The position numbers and the translations under genes are program-made. The notes beneath the pieces were generated by a model that worked only from the letters and a program-made list of their open reading frames with translations, was not told where the DNA came from and ran no database searches. From Bacteroidota bacterium (lineage in GTDB: Bacteria; Bacteroidota; Bacteroidia; Chitinophagales; UBA10324): a stretch of DNA of 14,647 nucleotides. Positions 7,678 to 14,647 of the stretch are shown here, in pieces. The stretch spans positions 1-14,647 of the forward strand of contig DMRR01000093.1 in the NCBI GenBank assembly GCA_003455275.1. Reading direction: 5' to 3'. Every line of letters begins with the position of its first letter. The first letter of the stretch is position 1.

Positions 7678-10600
7678 ATGATTTCGTCCCGCAAATTCTT
7701 TCTGACTTTAATAATTTGTATTTTCAATTTAATAGTGAAAGCACAAACAACTCAGGAGCAGTTTGGACAAAACCGTGTGCAGTATCAGGACTTCTTCTGG
7801 TCTTATTATCAAACCGATCGTTTTTCGGTCTATTATTATTTAGGAGGGCAAGACCTGGGAAAATTCACCATCATAGAAGCAGATAAAGAAATTGAAAGTG
7901 TTGAGAATGCACTTGAATATAAGTTGAATGATAGGGTGGATATAATCATTTATAACAACCTCTCCGATCTTAAACAATCAAATATTGGTGTGAGTGTAGA
8001 ACAAGAAAATGCCGGCGGCACCACTAAGATTATTGGAAATAAAATGTTTGTCTATTTCAATGGCGACCATAATGATTTGCTTAGACAAATTCGTGAAGGA
8101 ATTGCAAAAATTTCCCTCGATAATATGATGTTCGGAAGCAACATTCAGGAGGTTTTGCAAAATGCAGTGCTACTGAATCTTCCACCATGGTTTACTGAAG
8201 GCCTTGCTTCCTACATTGGCGAAAGCTGGAATACAGATTTAGACAATCAACTCCGCAATGGAATTCTTTCAGGTAAATACAAAAATTTCAGCAAACTCAC
8301 CGGCGATGATGCACGGTTTGCAGGGCATGCATTGTGGCATTATATAGAGAAAAATTACGGCGCAACTTCAATCCCCAACATTCTTTATCTTACAAGAATT
8401 AACCGAAGTGTAGAAGCAGGTTTCCAGTTTGTGATAGGAAAAACTATGAAGCAATTGATTTCTGACTTTTTCAATTTCTACAGCAATCAGTTTTCATTGG
8501 AAAAAGCAGGAAGAACCGATGTAAATTCAATTGACAAAATCCCGATTCGTACCCGAAAGGAAAGGAAGTATTATCAGTTTAAACCAAATCCTGATTTCAG
8601 TAAAGTGGCATATGCTGAAAATGAAATTGGCAAATACAAAGTGCGGGTTTATGACCTTGAGAAAAAGAAGCGCAACACTTTCTTGCGCGGAGGTTTCAAA
8701 AGCCTCACTCTTCCTGCAGACTATTCATTTCCCCTAATTGCATGGGATCCCTCCGGAACCAAACTCGCATTGATAATTGAGAAGCGGGGAAAAGTTTTTC
8801 TTCGGGTGTATGATTTCGAAGAGAAGAAAAATACAGAACGCAGCCTGCCGAATTTTCAGAAAATACTCAGCATCTCATTTGGAGCTGATGCCAAAACAAT
8901 TGTGATGAGTGCTATCAATAAGAGCCAGAGTGATATTTATCTTTACAATTATCTCTCAGGCAACATCACACAAATCACAAATGATTTTTATGATGACCTT
9001 GACCCGCACTATATCAAACTTCCAAATAGAAATATTGTGGTTTGGAGTTCTAACCGGTTAGACGACACTTTGAGAACCGGAGCATTGGATACCCTGATGC
9101 CGGTTGGTCAGTTTGATTTGTATTACTACAATTTGAAATCAAAAAGCAAACTTCTGACCCGAGTAACCAATACGCCATATGCAAATGAATCTATGCCGGG
9201 TAGCTATAACGAAAATTTCTTTTCTTATATCAGTGATCAGAATGGAATTAAAAACCGGTATGTGGCCGACATCGATTCATTTCTTGACCACTACGATCAC
9301 TATTATTTCTTTTCAGATTCTACGGTAGTAAATCCAAAATACAATATCGATTCACTTATTAATGCAGGAATCCTGGTAGCTGATTCATTAAAAAAAATTC
9401 CGGTTTACAGAGATAAAACTCATTCTTTTCCGAACACAAATTTTAATAAAAGTATTCTGGAAGAAGAAAATGCGTTGAAAGCAGGAAAGACTGCAGAACT
9501 TTTTTATTCAAATGGGAAATATCTTTTCTGTCAGTCAAAAAATGAAAAGCAAATTGACACACTAAATCTTTCACCACTCATTAACAGCAGCTATTCACAG
9601 CAGCTGGCTGATAAACTTTCACTTGAAGAAAAAAAGAAACTCATGAAACCGGCGCTCGCAGATTCTTCAGGAAAAATTTCTGATACAACTAAAATTGATA
9701 TTAATAATTACATTTTTCAAAGTGAATTTTCTAATAAACCTGTTACCGGAATTACTAATGAAAATGAAAAGCCATTAAATGTTACTTCGAAAAAGGACTG
9801 GCGTTTAAAACTTCGGCGCATTATTCCGTACTCTCCGTTGTTTGCGACTGACTTTGTAGTGTCTCAGCTCGACAATAATCTCATCATAAACCGATATCAA
9901 AGTTTTGCTTCCAATGGCGGAATATTTATGAATCCCGGAACCAATGGTTTAATTAAAGTAAGCACTGTTGATCTATTTGAAGATTACCGTTTCACTGGCG
10001 GGTTCAGACTGCCAACCAATCTTGGTGGCAGCGAATACTTTTTTTCTTTTGATGATATAAAAAAGCGTTTGGATAAACATTATACTTTTTACAGAAAAGT
10101 TGATACGCGTGTTTATAATGCAAATCCACTGTGGGCTTATCCGGTTTACGCAAAATCTAAAACCAACTACCTCGAAGCCAATTTTAATTACGCGATTGAT
10201 GTAACAAAAAGCATCCGGGGTATTGCATCCTATCGTCAGGAAAAACTTGTATTTCTTTCCTCAGACAGTTTCAGTTTGAGATTAAAGGATTACAATGAAA
10301 ACTGGATAGCTATGCGCGGAGAATATGTTTTTGATAACACGCTAAAAATTCAAACCAACATATTGGAAGGAAGCCGATATAAATTTTACAGTGATGTAAT
10401 GCGACTTGTTCAGAAGAATGGTCCGTTTCTTTTTGTAGCAGGTGTGGATTATCGTCACTATCAAAAAATTCACCGCAACATTATTTGGGCAACGCGAATT
10501 AATGCAGCAACAAGTTGGGGAAGCGGAAAAGTGGTATACTATCTCGGCGGTATGGATGGTTGGCTTTTCCCGACTTTCAATACTAATACCGATGTAAGCT

Positions 10601-11031
10601 TGACTTCTGGTTATGCATTTCAATCGCTTGCTCAAAACCTGCGGGGCTTCAATCAAAATATTCGCAACGGAAATTCTTTTGCATTAGTGAACACAGAAAT
10701 CCGTTTTCCAATTTTTAGTTATTTGATTAATTCTCCTATCCGTTCTGAATTTTTCAAAAACTTTCAACTCACCGCTTTCGCAGATGCGGGAACTGCATGG
10801 CAGGGATTTTCACCGTATAGCGAAAACAATCCATTCAACTCTACCGTGATTGAAGAAGGGCCGATTACTGTAAATGTTAATTATTTCCGCGAGCCGATTG
10901 TGGCTGGTATAGGCTGGGGAATGCGAACTACATTTTTCGGATACTTTGTTCGCCTCGATTGGGCCCGCGGTTGGGATAGTGGTATACTAAACAAACATGT
11001 TTGGTACTGGGGGCTTGGTTTCGATTTCTAA
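7678..11031 (+). CDS. Large envelope protein: degenerate peptidase-MA-like domain, TolB-like propeller, C-terminal outer-membrane barrel
   Basis: 1117 residues with a signal peptide (1-22, cut before Gln23). Residues about 40-275 resemble peptidase-MA-like (gluzincin) domains: WFTEGLASYIG (171-181) keeps the usual third-ligand Glu174, but where HExxH belongs the chain reads REGIA (139-143). Both His ligands are gone, so it is probably not a zinc protease. Residues about 295-535 hold roughly six PD40/TolB-like blades, such as IAWDPSGTKLALI and VVWSSNRLD. A polar linker (about 540-705) leads to a C-terminal region (about 715-1117) of alternating aromatic beta strands ending in GLGFDF, like a surface-antigen/Omp85-type barrel with an aromatic final residue. 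I infer an outer-membrane barrel carrying a large periplasmic domain. I know of no assigned function; some relatives are labelled TolB-like. A strong terminator follows. Confidence 0.85.
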   Translation: MISSRKFFLTLIICIFNLIVKAQTTQEQFGQNRVQYQDFFWSYYQTDRFSVYYYLGGQDLGKFTIIEADKEIESVENALEYKLNDRVDIIIYNNLSDLKQSNIGVSVEQENAGGTTKIIGNKMFVYFNGDHNDLLRQIREGIAKISLDNMMFGSNIQEVLQNAVLLNLPPWFTEGLASYIGESWNTDLDNQLRNGILSGKYKNFSKLTGDDARFAGHALWHYIEKNYGATSIPNILYLTRINRSVEAGFQFVIGKTMKQLISDFFNFYSNQFSLEKAGRTDVNSIDKIPIRTRKERKYYQFKPNPDFSKVAYAENEIGKYKVRVYDLEKKKRNTFLRGGFKSLTLPADYSFPLIAWDPSGTKLALIIEKRGKVFLRVYDFEEKKNTERSLPNFQKILSISFGADAKTIVMSAINKSQSDIYLYNYLSGNITQITNDFYDDLDPHYIKLPNRNIVVWSSNRLDDTLRTGALDTLMPVGQFDLYYYNLKSKSKLLTRVTNTPYANESMPGSYNENFFSYISDQNGIKNRYVADIDSFLDHYDHYYFFSDSTVVNPKYNIDSLINAGILVADSLKKIPVYRDKTHSFPNTNFNKSILEEENALKAGKTAELFYSNGKYLFCQSKNEKQIDTLNLSPLINSSYSQQLADKLSLEEKKKLMKPALADSSGKISDTTKIDINNYIFQSEFSNKPVTGITNENEKPLNVTSKKDWRLKLRRIIPYSPLFATDFVVSQLDNNLIINRYQSFASNGGIFMNPGTNGLIKVSTVDLFEDYRFTGGFRLPTNLGGSEYFFSFDDIKKRLDKHYTFYRKVDTRVYNANPLWAYPVYAKSKTNYLEANFNYAIDVTKSIRGIASYRQEKLVFLSSDSFSLRLKDYNENWIAMRGEYVFDNTLKIQTNILEGSRYKFYSDVMRLVQKNGPFLFVAGVDYRHYQKIHRNIIWATRINAATSWGSGKVVYYLGGMDGWLFPTFNTNTDVSLTSGYAFQSLAQNLRGFNQNIRNGNSFALVNTEIRFPIFSYLINSPIRSEFFKNFQLTAFADAGTAWQGFSPYSENNPFNSTVIEEGPITVNVNYFREPIVAGIGWGMRTTFFGYFVRLDWARGWDSGILNKHVWYWGLGFDF

Positions 11032-11073
11032 CAATTATTTTTCTCTGTCATTGGCAGTTGAAAGCTTGCAAAA

Positions 11074-11114
11074 AAAAACGCCCTGTTCGCGGGAAAACCG
11101 GACAGGGCGTTTTT
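11074..11114. terminator. Strong bidirectional rho-independent terminator
   Basis: A 13-base perfect stem pairs AAAAACGCCCTGT (11074-11086) with ACAGGGCGTTTTT (11102-11114). The GC-rich core CGCCCTGT is flanked by an A-run on the left and a T-run on the right, so it can stop transcription from either side. A short inner CGG/CCG pairing (11090-11092 with 11098-11100) closes an AAAA-containing loop. It lies 42 bases after the stop of the large envelope gene and 25 bases after the stop of the convergent DUF4476 gene, serving both. Confidence 0.93.
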
Positions 11115-11139
11115 ATTAAATTGTTGCTGGAGCTAAATC

Positions 11140-12123
11140 TTAATGACCAATGAAACTGTTCAAATCAGAAACAGAAGATTCAAATTCGAAGGCATCATTC
11201 ACTTTGAAATAATTTCCCTTGTCATAAGTATGAGCATAAGCAAACTTTGCAAAATCAAGTTTGCTCGCTTCAAAATCAAATAACTGCATTACTTCTTTTA
11301 CCTGGTCTGCGGTAAGGCAGTTGCTTCCTACAATTTGCTTAGCGATTTCAAGTTTGGTGCTCTCAAAATCTTTCGCAGCGATTGAACTTTTTGCAGAAGC
11401 AAAATCTCCCGGCATCATCGGCATTGGACAACCAACCGGCCCTGCATAACCCGGAACATAAACTGTAGTTGTGGTAGTTTGTGTTGCCATCGGATCAACC
11501 ACCACAACGCCTCCGGTTGTGGTAGTAGTGGTAGTTTGACTGTAAGTAGTTGTAGACTGAGTAGTGCCGGTTGTTCCGTCATTTACATTTACATTCATTC
11601 CTATTCCAACGCCCCCAAGGTTCATTCCTACATTCATATTTACATTATCAGAAGGATCTCCGGTAGTGGTGGTTGTAGTTGTGGTTTGCTGAACTGTTCC
11701 AGTTCCTGTAGGAGTTGTAACTACTGTAGTTGTAGTAGGAGCAGGAGATCCATAAACAACTACAAATTGATTTGGAGCAGGAGGAGCATTTGGAACAATA
11801 GGAACCATGTTCAATGCACGCAAAACATATTCACCTTTGTTATTCTTTGTGATATTGTATGTGTATTCACCGGGAGAATTGAAGTAAATCATTTTGTCAA
11901 TATCAGGGAAATTATTGTTTTCAAAAATGATTTTCGCTTTGTAATTGGGGGCTATCAACCCTTCTACTTTGACATTGGTTTGGGCATCCGGATTTTGTTT
12001 AACTCCATTGATTACGACCCAAAATTTTTCACCTTGTTCAGCGAAAAAAATGCAGTTTGATTGCGCGTTTGCTCTAAACATCAGACTAAGGATGCATACA
12101 GAGATTAGTGTAAAGTATTTCAT
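11140..12123 (-). CDS. Secreted DUF4476 protein with Thr-rich central region
   Basis: 327 residues of unknown function. Residues 1-20 form a signal peptide (cut after RANA, before Gln21). Residues 21-120 form a folded-looking beta-rich region (FWVVINGVKQNPD, PGEYTYNITKN). Residues about 127-222 are low complexity: Thr clusters at 130-133, 147-154 (eight in a row), 197-203 and 216-220, and an Asn/Gly/Met/Val stretch at 160-181. Residues about 238-325 match the DUF4476 domain found mainly in Bacteroidota (DFASAKSSI, SNCLTADQVKEVMQLFDFE, KLDFAKFAYAHTYDKGNY). The Thr-rich part is probably a flexible or glycosylated linker (inference). The start is an ATG at 12123 followed directly by a standard signal peptide. 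It ends just before the bidirectional terminator, and is divergent from the acyl-CoA dehydrogenase gene. Confidence 0.88.
   Translation of the reverse strand: MKYFTLISVCILSLMFRANAQSNCIFFAEQGEKFWVVINGVKQNPDAQTNVKVEGLIAPNYKAKIIFENNNFPDIDKMIYFNSPGEYTYNITKNNKGEYVLRALNMVPIVPNAPPAPNQFVVVYGSPAPTTTTVVTTPTGTGTVQQTTTTTTTTGDPSDNVNMNVGMNLGGVGIGMNVNVNDGTTGTTQSTTTYSQTTTTTTTGGVVVVDPMATQTTTTTVYVPGYAGPVGCPMPMMPGDFASAKSSIAAKDFESTKLEIAKQIVGSNCLTADQVKEVMQLFDFEASKLDFAKFAYAHTYDKGNYFKVNDAFEFESSVSDLNSFIGH
11465..11745. repeat. Degenerate GTAGT/GTGGT simple-sequence stretches coding the Thr/Val linker
   Basis: On the plus strand, irregular runs of GTAGT, GTGGT and GTTGT occur at about 11465-11485, 11511-11560, 11660-11690 and 11705-11740. 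They code the Thr and Val runs of the overlapping gene on the other strand. The repeats are imperfect (mixed ACT, ACA and ACC codons), so they are less prone to slippage than a pure microsatellite, though length differences between strains are plausible. Confidence 0.6.
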
Positions 12124-12149
12124 TGATTAAAATTGATTTTTGGATGTCG

Positions 12150-12174
12150 CCTTTGCCAACGACTGTGCCAAAGG
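12150..12174. repeat. Inverted repeat in the divergent spacer 12124-12280
   Basis: CCTTTG (12150-12155) and CAAAGG (12169-12174) are perfect inverted arms with a 13-base loop. They lie 26 bases upstream of the DUF4476 start. This could be an operator for either divergent gene or chance. Confidence 0.25.
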
Positions 12175-12186
12175 TGATTAAAATTT

Positions 12187-12203
12187 CGGATTGACAAAAT
12201 CCG
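12187..12203. repeat. Short hairpin in the divergent spacer
   Basis: CGGATT (12187-12192) pairs with AATCCG (12198-12203) around the loop GACAA. No T-run follows, so it is not a terminator. It lies about 78 bases before the acyl-CoA dehydrogenase start. Confidence 0.25.
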
Positions 12204-12253
12204 CAACGGAGTTTTCATGCCCGCAATCACATTTTATCTTTATTCAATATTTT

Positions 12254-12261
12254 TATTTTCG
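12254..12261 (+). promoter_or_regulatory. Possible -7 element for the acyl-CoA dehydrogenase
   Basis: TATTTTCG differs from TAnnTTTG at one base and ends 19 bases before the ATG at 12281. TATCTTTA (12235-12242) is an equally imperfect alternative further upstream. No -33 element stands out for either. Confidence 0.22.
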
Positions 12262-12280
12262 CCAGCCCAACATTAATAAT

Positions 12281-13435
12281 ATGAATTTTCAACTGACCGA
12301 AGAACAACTTGCAGTGCGCGATGCAGCACGGAATTTTGCTAAGACCGAATTGCTGCCCGGCGTGATTGAGCGCGACGAGCACCAGAAGTTTCCGAAGGAG
12401 CAAATGAAAAAACTGGCGGAGCTTGGTTTCCTCGGCATTATGGTTTCGCCTGAATATGGCGGAGCAGGAATGGACACCATTTCTTATGTGCTGGCAATGG
12501 AAGAAATTTCGAAAGTAGATGCGAGTGCTTCGGTGGTGATGAGTGTAAATAATTCACTCGTGTGCTGGGGATTGGAAACTTATGGAACAGAAGAGCAGAA
12601 GAAAAAATATCTCGCGCCACTTGCACAGGGAATGAAGGATGGCGAATTATACATTGGCGCATTTTGTCTGAGCGAACCTGAAGCCGGCTCTGACGCTACA
12701 TCACAGCGCACTACTGCAATTGACAAAGGCGATCACTATGTTTTGAACGGAACAAAAAATTGGATAACCAATGGAGGAACTTGTTCAGTTTATCTCGTGA
12801 TGGCGCAAACCGATGTGGCGAAAGGAAGCCATGGTATCAATGCATTTATTGTAGAGAAAAATTCGAAAGGAGTAACTGTTGGTGCGAAAGAAAATAAACT
12901 TGGCATTCGCGGAAGCGACACCCACAGCATCATGTTTCAGGATGTGATTGTTCCGAAAGAAAACAGAATAGGCGACGATGGTTTTGGTTTCAAGTTCGCA
13001 ATGAAAACTCTTGCCGGGGGAAGAATCGGAATTGCATCGCAGGCATTGGGAATTGGTTCAGGTGCTTATGAATTGGCGCTTGCTTATTCAAAACAACGCA
13101 AGGCATTCGGAAAAGAAATCATGCATCACCAGGCAATTCAATTCAAGCTGGCTGATATGGCTACTGAAGTGGAAGCCGCGCGCTTGCTGTGTTTGAAGGC
13201 AGCATGGGAAAAAGACCATCATCTTGATTACACGCTCAGCGGCTCTATTGCAAAAGTTTATTCTTCAGAAATGGCGATGCGCACTACTGTAGAAGCTGTG
13301 CAGGTTCACGGTGGTTATGGTTTCGTGAAAGAGTATCATGTAGAGCGATTGATGCGCGATGCAAAAATTACTCAGATCTATGAAGGCACTTCAGAAGTGC
13401 AGCGCATTGTGATTTCGAGGTCGGTGTTGAAGTAA
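12281..13435 (+). CDS. Acyl-CoA dehydrogenase (short-chain/butyryl-CoA type)
   Basis: Oxidises acyl-CoA to trans-2-enoyl-CoA with FAD, passing electrons to electron-transfer flavoprotein in beta-oxidation or branched-chain amino-acid breakdown. The frame is open from 12191, but the ATG at 12281 is chosen because it gives the family-typical MNFQLTEEQ beginning; the 30 residues upstream look like translated spacer. From this start there are 384 residues, a normal length. Visible are the substrate/FAD motif CLSEPEAGSD (129-138), WITNGG (161-166), the KLGIRGSDTHSI region (206-217), QVHGGYGF (341-348) and the catalytic base Glu368 in IYEGTSEVQR, the position used by short- and medium-chain enzymes. 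Convergent with nth. A partial 3-hydroxyacyl-CoA dehydrogenase lies less than 1 kb further on. Confidence 0.96.
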   Translation: MNFQLTEEQLAVRDAARNFAKTELLPGVIERDEHQKFPKEQMKKLAELGFLGIMVSPEYGGAGMDTISYVLAMEEISKVDASASVVMSVNNSLVCWGLETYGTEEQKKKYLAPLAQGMKDGELYIGAFCLSEPEAGSDATSQRTTAIDKGDHYVLNGTKNWITNGGTCSVYLVMAQTDVAKGSHGINAFIVEKNSKGVTVGAKENKLGIRGSDTHSIMFQDVIVPKENRIGDDGFGFKFAMKTLAGGRIGIASQALGIGSGAYELALAYSKQRKAFGKEIMHHQAIQFKLADMATEVEAARLLCLKAAWEKDHHLDYTLSGSIAKVYSSEMAMRTTVEAVQVHGGYGFVKEYHVERLMRDAKITQIYEGTSEVQRIVISRSVLK

Positions 13436-13442
13436 CCGCATC

Positions 13443-13490
13443 ATAATTAATTATCTGTTATTAGTTATTTGTGAATACAACTATGTATTC
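13443..13490. repeat. AT-rich palindrome and small hairpin between convergent genes
   Basis: ATAATTAATTAT (13443-13454) is a 12-base perfect palindrome. GAATACA (13473-13479) pairs with TGTATTC (13484-13490) around the loop ACTA. The stems are AT-rich and no T-run follows, so this is at best a weak terminator between the acyl-CoA dehydrogenase and nth. Confidence 0.35.
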
Positions 13491-13497
13491 TATGCCA

Positions 13498-14169
13498 CTA
13501 TGTGGTTAAGGAATTGGGTTGTTTCACTCTCGGCAAATTCTTCTGATAGTATTTACAAACTTCCGTAAGTCCACACTCACTGCATTTAGGATTGCGCGCT
13601 ACACACACATAGCGCCCGTGAAGTATGAGCCAGTGATGAGCACGCGAAATGAGTTCTTCAGGAATGTATTTCACTAATTGTAATTCTGTTTGCAAAGGAT
13701 TTTTTGCGCCGCGCGTTAACCCGATGCGCGCGCTCACACGATGCACATGTGTGTCCACTGCCATCTTCGGCTGATTGAATAAACACGATACAATCACATT
13801 CGCTGTTTTTCTTCCCACGCCCGGAAGCTTCTGCAATTCATCCGTGTCTGAAGGAACTACTCCACTGAATTTTTCCATCAGCATTTTACTCAGCCCAATC
13901 AGGTGTTTCGTCTTGTTATTCGGATAGCTGATGCTTTTTATGTAGGGAAAAACTTCTTCGAAAGTGGCGCGCGATAATTTTTCTGCAGTCGGAAATTTTT
14001 TGAAGAGTGCAGGAGTTGTCATGTTCACCCGCTTGTCGGTGCATTGGGCTGAAAGCACAACCGCTACAAGAAGTTGAAACGGGTCTTCATAATCCAATTC
14101 AGTTTCTGCTGATGGATTATGTTTTTGAAAATAATCGATGACATCGTCAAATAATTCTTGCCGGGACAT
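13498..14169 (-). CDS. nth: Endonuclease III (DNA glycosylase / AP lyase)
   Basis: Removes oxidised pyrimidines and nicks the abasic site in base-excision repair. The helix-hairpin-helix LPGVGRKTANVI (115-126) contains the catalytic Lys121; Asp139 in VDTHVHR is the second catalytic residue. The 4Fe-4S ligands are Cys189, 196, 199 and 205 in the canonical C-x6-C-x2-C-x5-C spacing. The ATG at 14169 (MSRQELFDD) is preferred over the TTG four codons earlier, which overlaps the stop of the upstream gene; this gives 223 residues, the normal length. It starts 8 bases after the 3-hydroxyacyl-CoA dehydrogenase stop, so the two are probably co-transcribed although their functions are unrelated. Confidence 0.96.
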   Translation of the reverse strand: MSRQELFDDVIDYFQKHNPSAETELDYEDPFQLLVAVVLSAQCTDKRVNMTTPALFKKFPTAEKLSRATFEEVFPYIKSISYPNNKTKHLIGLSKMLMEKFSGVVPSDTDELQKLPGVGRKTANVIVSCLFNQPKMAVDTHVHRVSARIGLTRGAKNPLQTELQLVKYIPEELISRAHHWLILHGRYVCVARNPKCSECGLTEVCKYYQKNLPRVKQPNSLTT

Positions 14170-14177
14170 GAATACAA

Positions 14178-14636
14178 TCAATATTTATAAAACCCTTCCC
14201 CTGATTTTTTTCCGAGCTTCCCTTCATCCACTAATTTTTGTTGAGTAACACTTGGCTTGAATTTCTCTTCGTGATTCATCAATTCATAAAGCGATTTCGT
14301 GACATTCAGATTTGCATCCACGCCAATCAAATCAATCAGCTTGAATGGTCCCATTTTAAATCCGGTTGCCTCCATGAGCGCATCAATAGTTTCCGCATCT
14401 GCAATTCCTTCCTCCAGAATTTTGATTGGCTCGGTGTGATAGAGTTTTCCAATGCGATTGACAATAAAACCCGGGCGGTCTTTCGCCATCACCGGATGCT
14501 TGCCAAATTTTTTTGTAAGTTCAAAAATTGTTTGAGCTATTTCGGGTGCAGTTTCTTTTCCTGAAACAACTTCCACCAATTTCATTAAGTGAGGAGGATT
14601 GAAGAAGTGCATACCAACCACAAGCATCAGCACCAT
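14178..14636 (-). pseudogene. 3-hydroxyacyl-CoA dehydrogenase, C-terminal half only (N-terminus missing at window edge)
   Basis: The 152 residues match the end of the NAD-binding domain plus the C-terminal domain of 3-hydroxyacyl-CoA / 3-hydroxybutyryl-CoA dehydrogenases: GMHFFNPPHLMKLVEVV holds the catalytic His10 and Glu22 (12 apart, as in characterised enzymes), followed by DRPGFIVNRI and the terminal GKKSGEGFYKY. A complete enzyme needs roughly 130-150 more residues with the NAD-binding GxGxxG. In this frame a TAA stands directly before the ATG at 14636 (14639-14637), so the N-terminal half is not in frame here, and only 11 bases of window remain. Either the gene is broken (frameshift or deletion) or the contig end is faulty. 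The intact enzyme would follow acyl-CoA dehydrogenase and enoyl-CoA hydratase in beta-oxidation. Confidence 0.75.
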
Positions 14637-14647
14637 TTATTCTCATA

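Noticed and set aside
11479..12060. 193-codon plus-strand reading frame rich in Cys, Ser and Arg
   Set aside because: It is the antisense shadow of the Thr/Val simple-sequence stretch. The minus strand has a signal peptide and a recognisable DUF4476 domain, while this frame resembles nothing.
12150..12174. Sigma-54-like promoter on the minus strand (TTGGCAC-N5-TTGGCA) before the DUF4476 gene
   Set aside because: The -24 half fits well, but the -12 half reads TTGGC instead of TTGC, putting GC one base too far from the -24 GG. The match also arises from the inverted repeat itself.
12191..12280. 30-residue N-terminal extension of the acyl-CoA dehydrogenase
   Set aside because: It starts at a TTG, has no resemblance to the family, and the ATG at 12281 gives the standard MNFQLTEEQ start.
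14170..14181. TTG start for nth four codons upstream of the ATG
   Set aside because: It overlaps the upstream stop codon and adds only M-I-V-F; the ATG at 14169 gives the usual N-terminus and length.
1..14647. CRISPR array, tRNA, riboswitch, insertion sequence or defence genes
   Set aside because: I saw no spaced direct repeats of CRISPR size, no cloverleaf-like sequence, no transposase-like protein and no known defence domain. The region reads as housekeeping and envelope genes.

Overview
The window looks like an ordinary stretch of chromosome from a member of the Bacteroidota, probably an uncultivated relative of the Chitinophagales/Sphingobacteriales. This is inferred from family content and signals, not from a database search. 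Pointers are a DUF4476 secreted protein, a fragment of a Bacteroidota secreted repeat protein, a large peptidase-MA-like/TolB-propeller/outer-membrane-barrel protein, promoter elements of the TAnnTTTG type, little sign of Shine-Dalgarno sites, and AT-rich spacers. I see no tRNA, rRNA, CRISPR array, insertion sequence, phage or plasmid gene.

Layout. 1-2606 (+): an exported thioredoxin-type glutathione peroxidase, a broken N-terminal fragment of a secreted protein (596-838), and a Tat-signal, probably lipid-anchored flavin amine oxidase. 2657-3433 (+): exodeoxyribonuclease III, meeting nadD tail to tail with no base between the stop codons. 3434-7622 (-): an MsbA-like ABC exporter, then aspS, then nadD, all read leftward. 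aspS and nadD are 9 bases apart and probably form an operon; a 100-base spacer with four 8-base tandem units separates them from the exporter gene.

7623-7677 is a compact 55-base divergent promoter region. It has one TAnnTTTG element on each strand and a 14-base perfect palindrome between them. To its right (+) lies the largest gene (7678-11031), encoding a 1117-residue cell-envelope protein. A strong bidirectional terminator (11074-11114) separates it from a convergent gene (11140-12123, -) for a secreted Thr-rich DUF4476 protein.

12281-13435 (+) is an acyl-CoA dehydrogenase. Convergent to it are nth (endonuclease III) and, 8 bases upstream of nth, the C-terminal half of a 3-hydroxyacyl-CoA dehydrogenase whose N-terminal half is missing at the window edge.

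Functionally the window mixes base-excision repair (exoIII, nth), NAD synthesis (nadD), tRNA charging (aspS), acyl-CoA oxidation (the acyl-CoA dehydrogenase and the 3-hydroxyacyl-CoA dehydrogenase) and envelope functions. I do not see a clear new multi-gene system. The items most worth a second look are the pseudo-peptidase/propeller/barrel protein and the divergent, nearly leaderless promoter pair feeding it and the ABC exporter.
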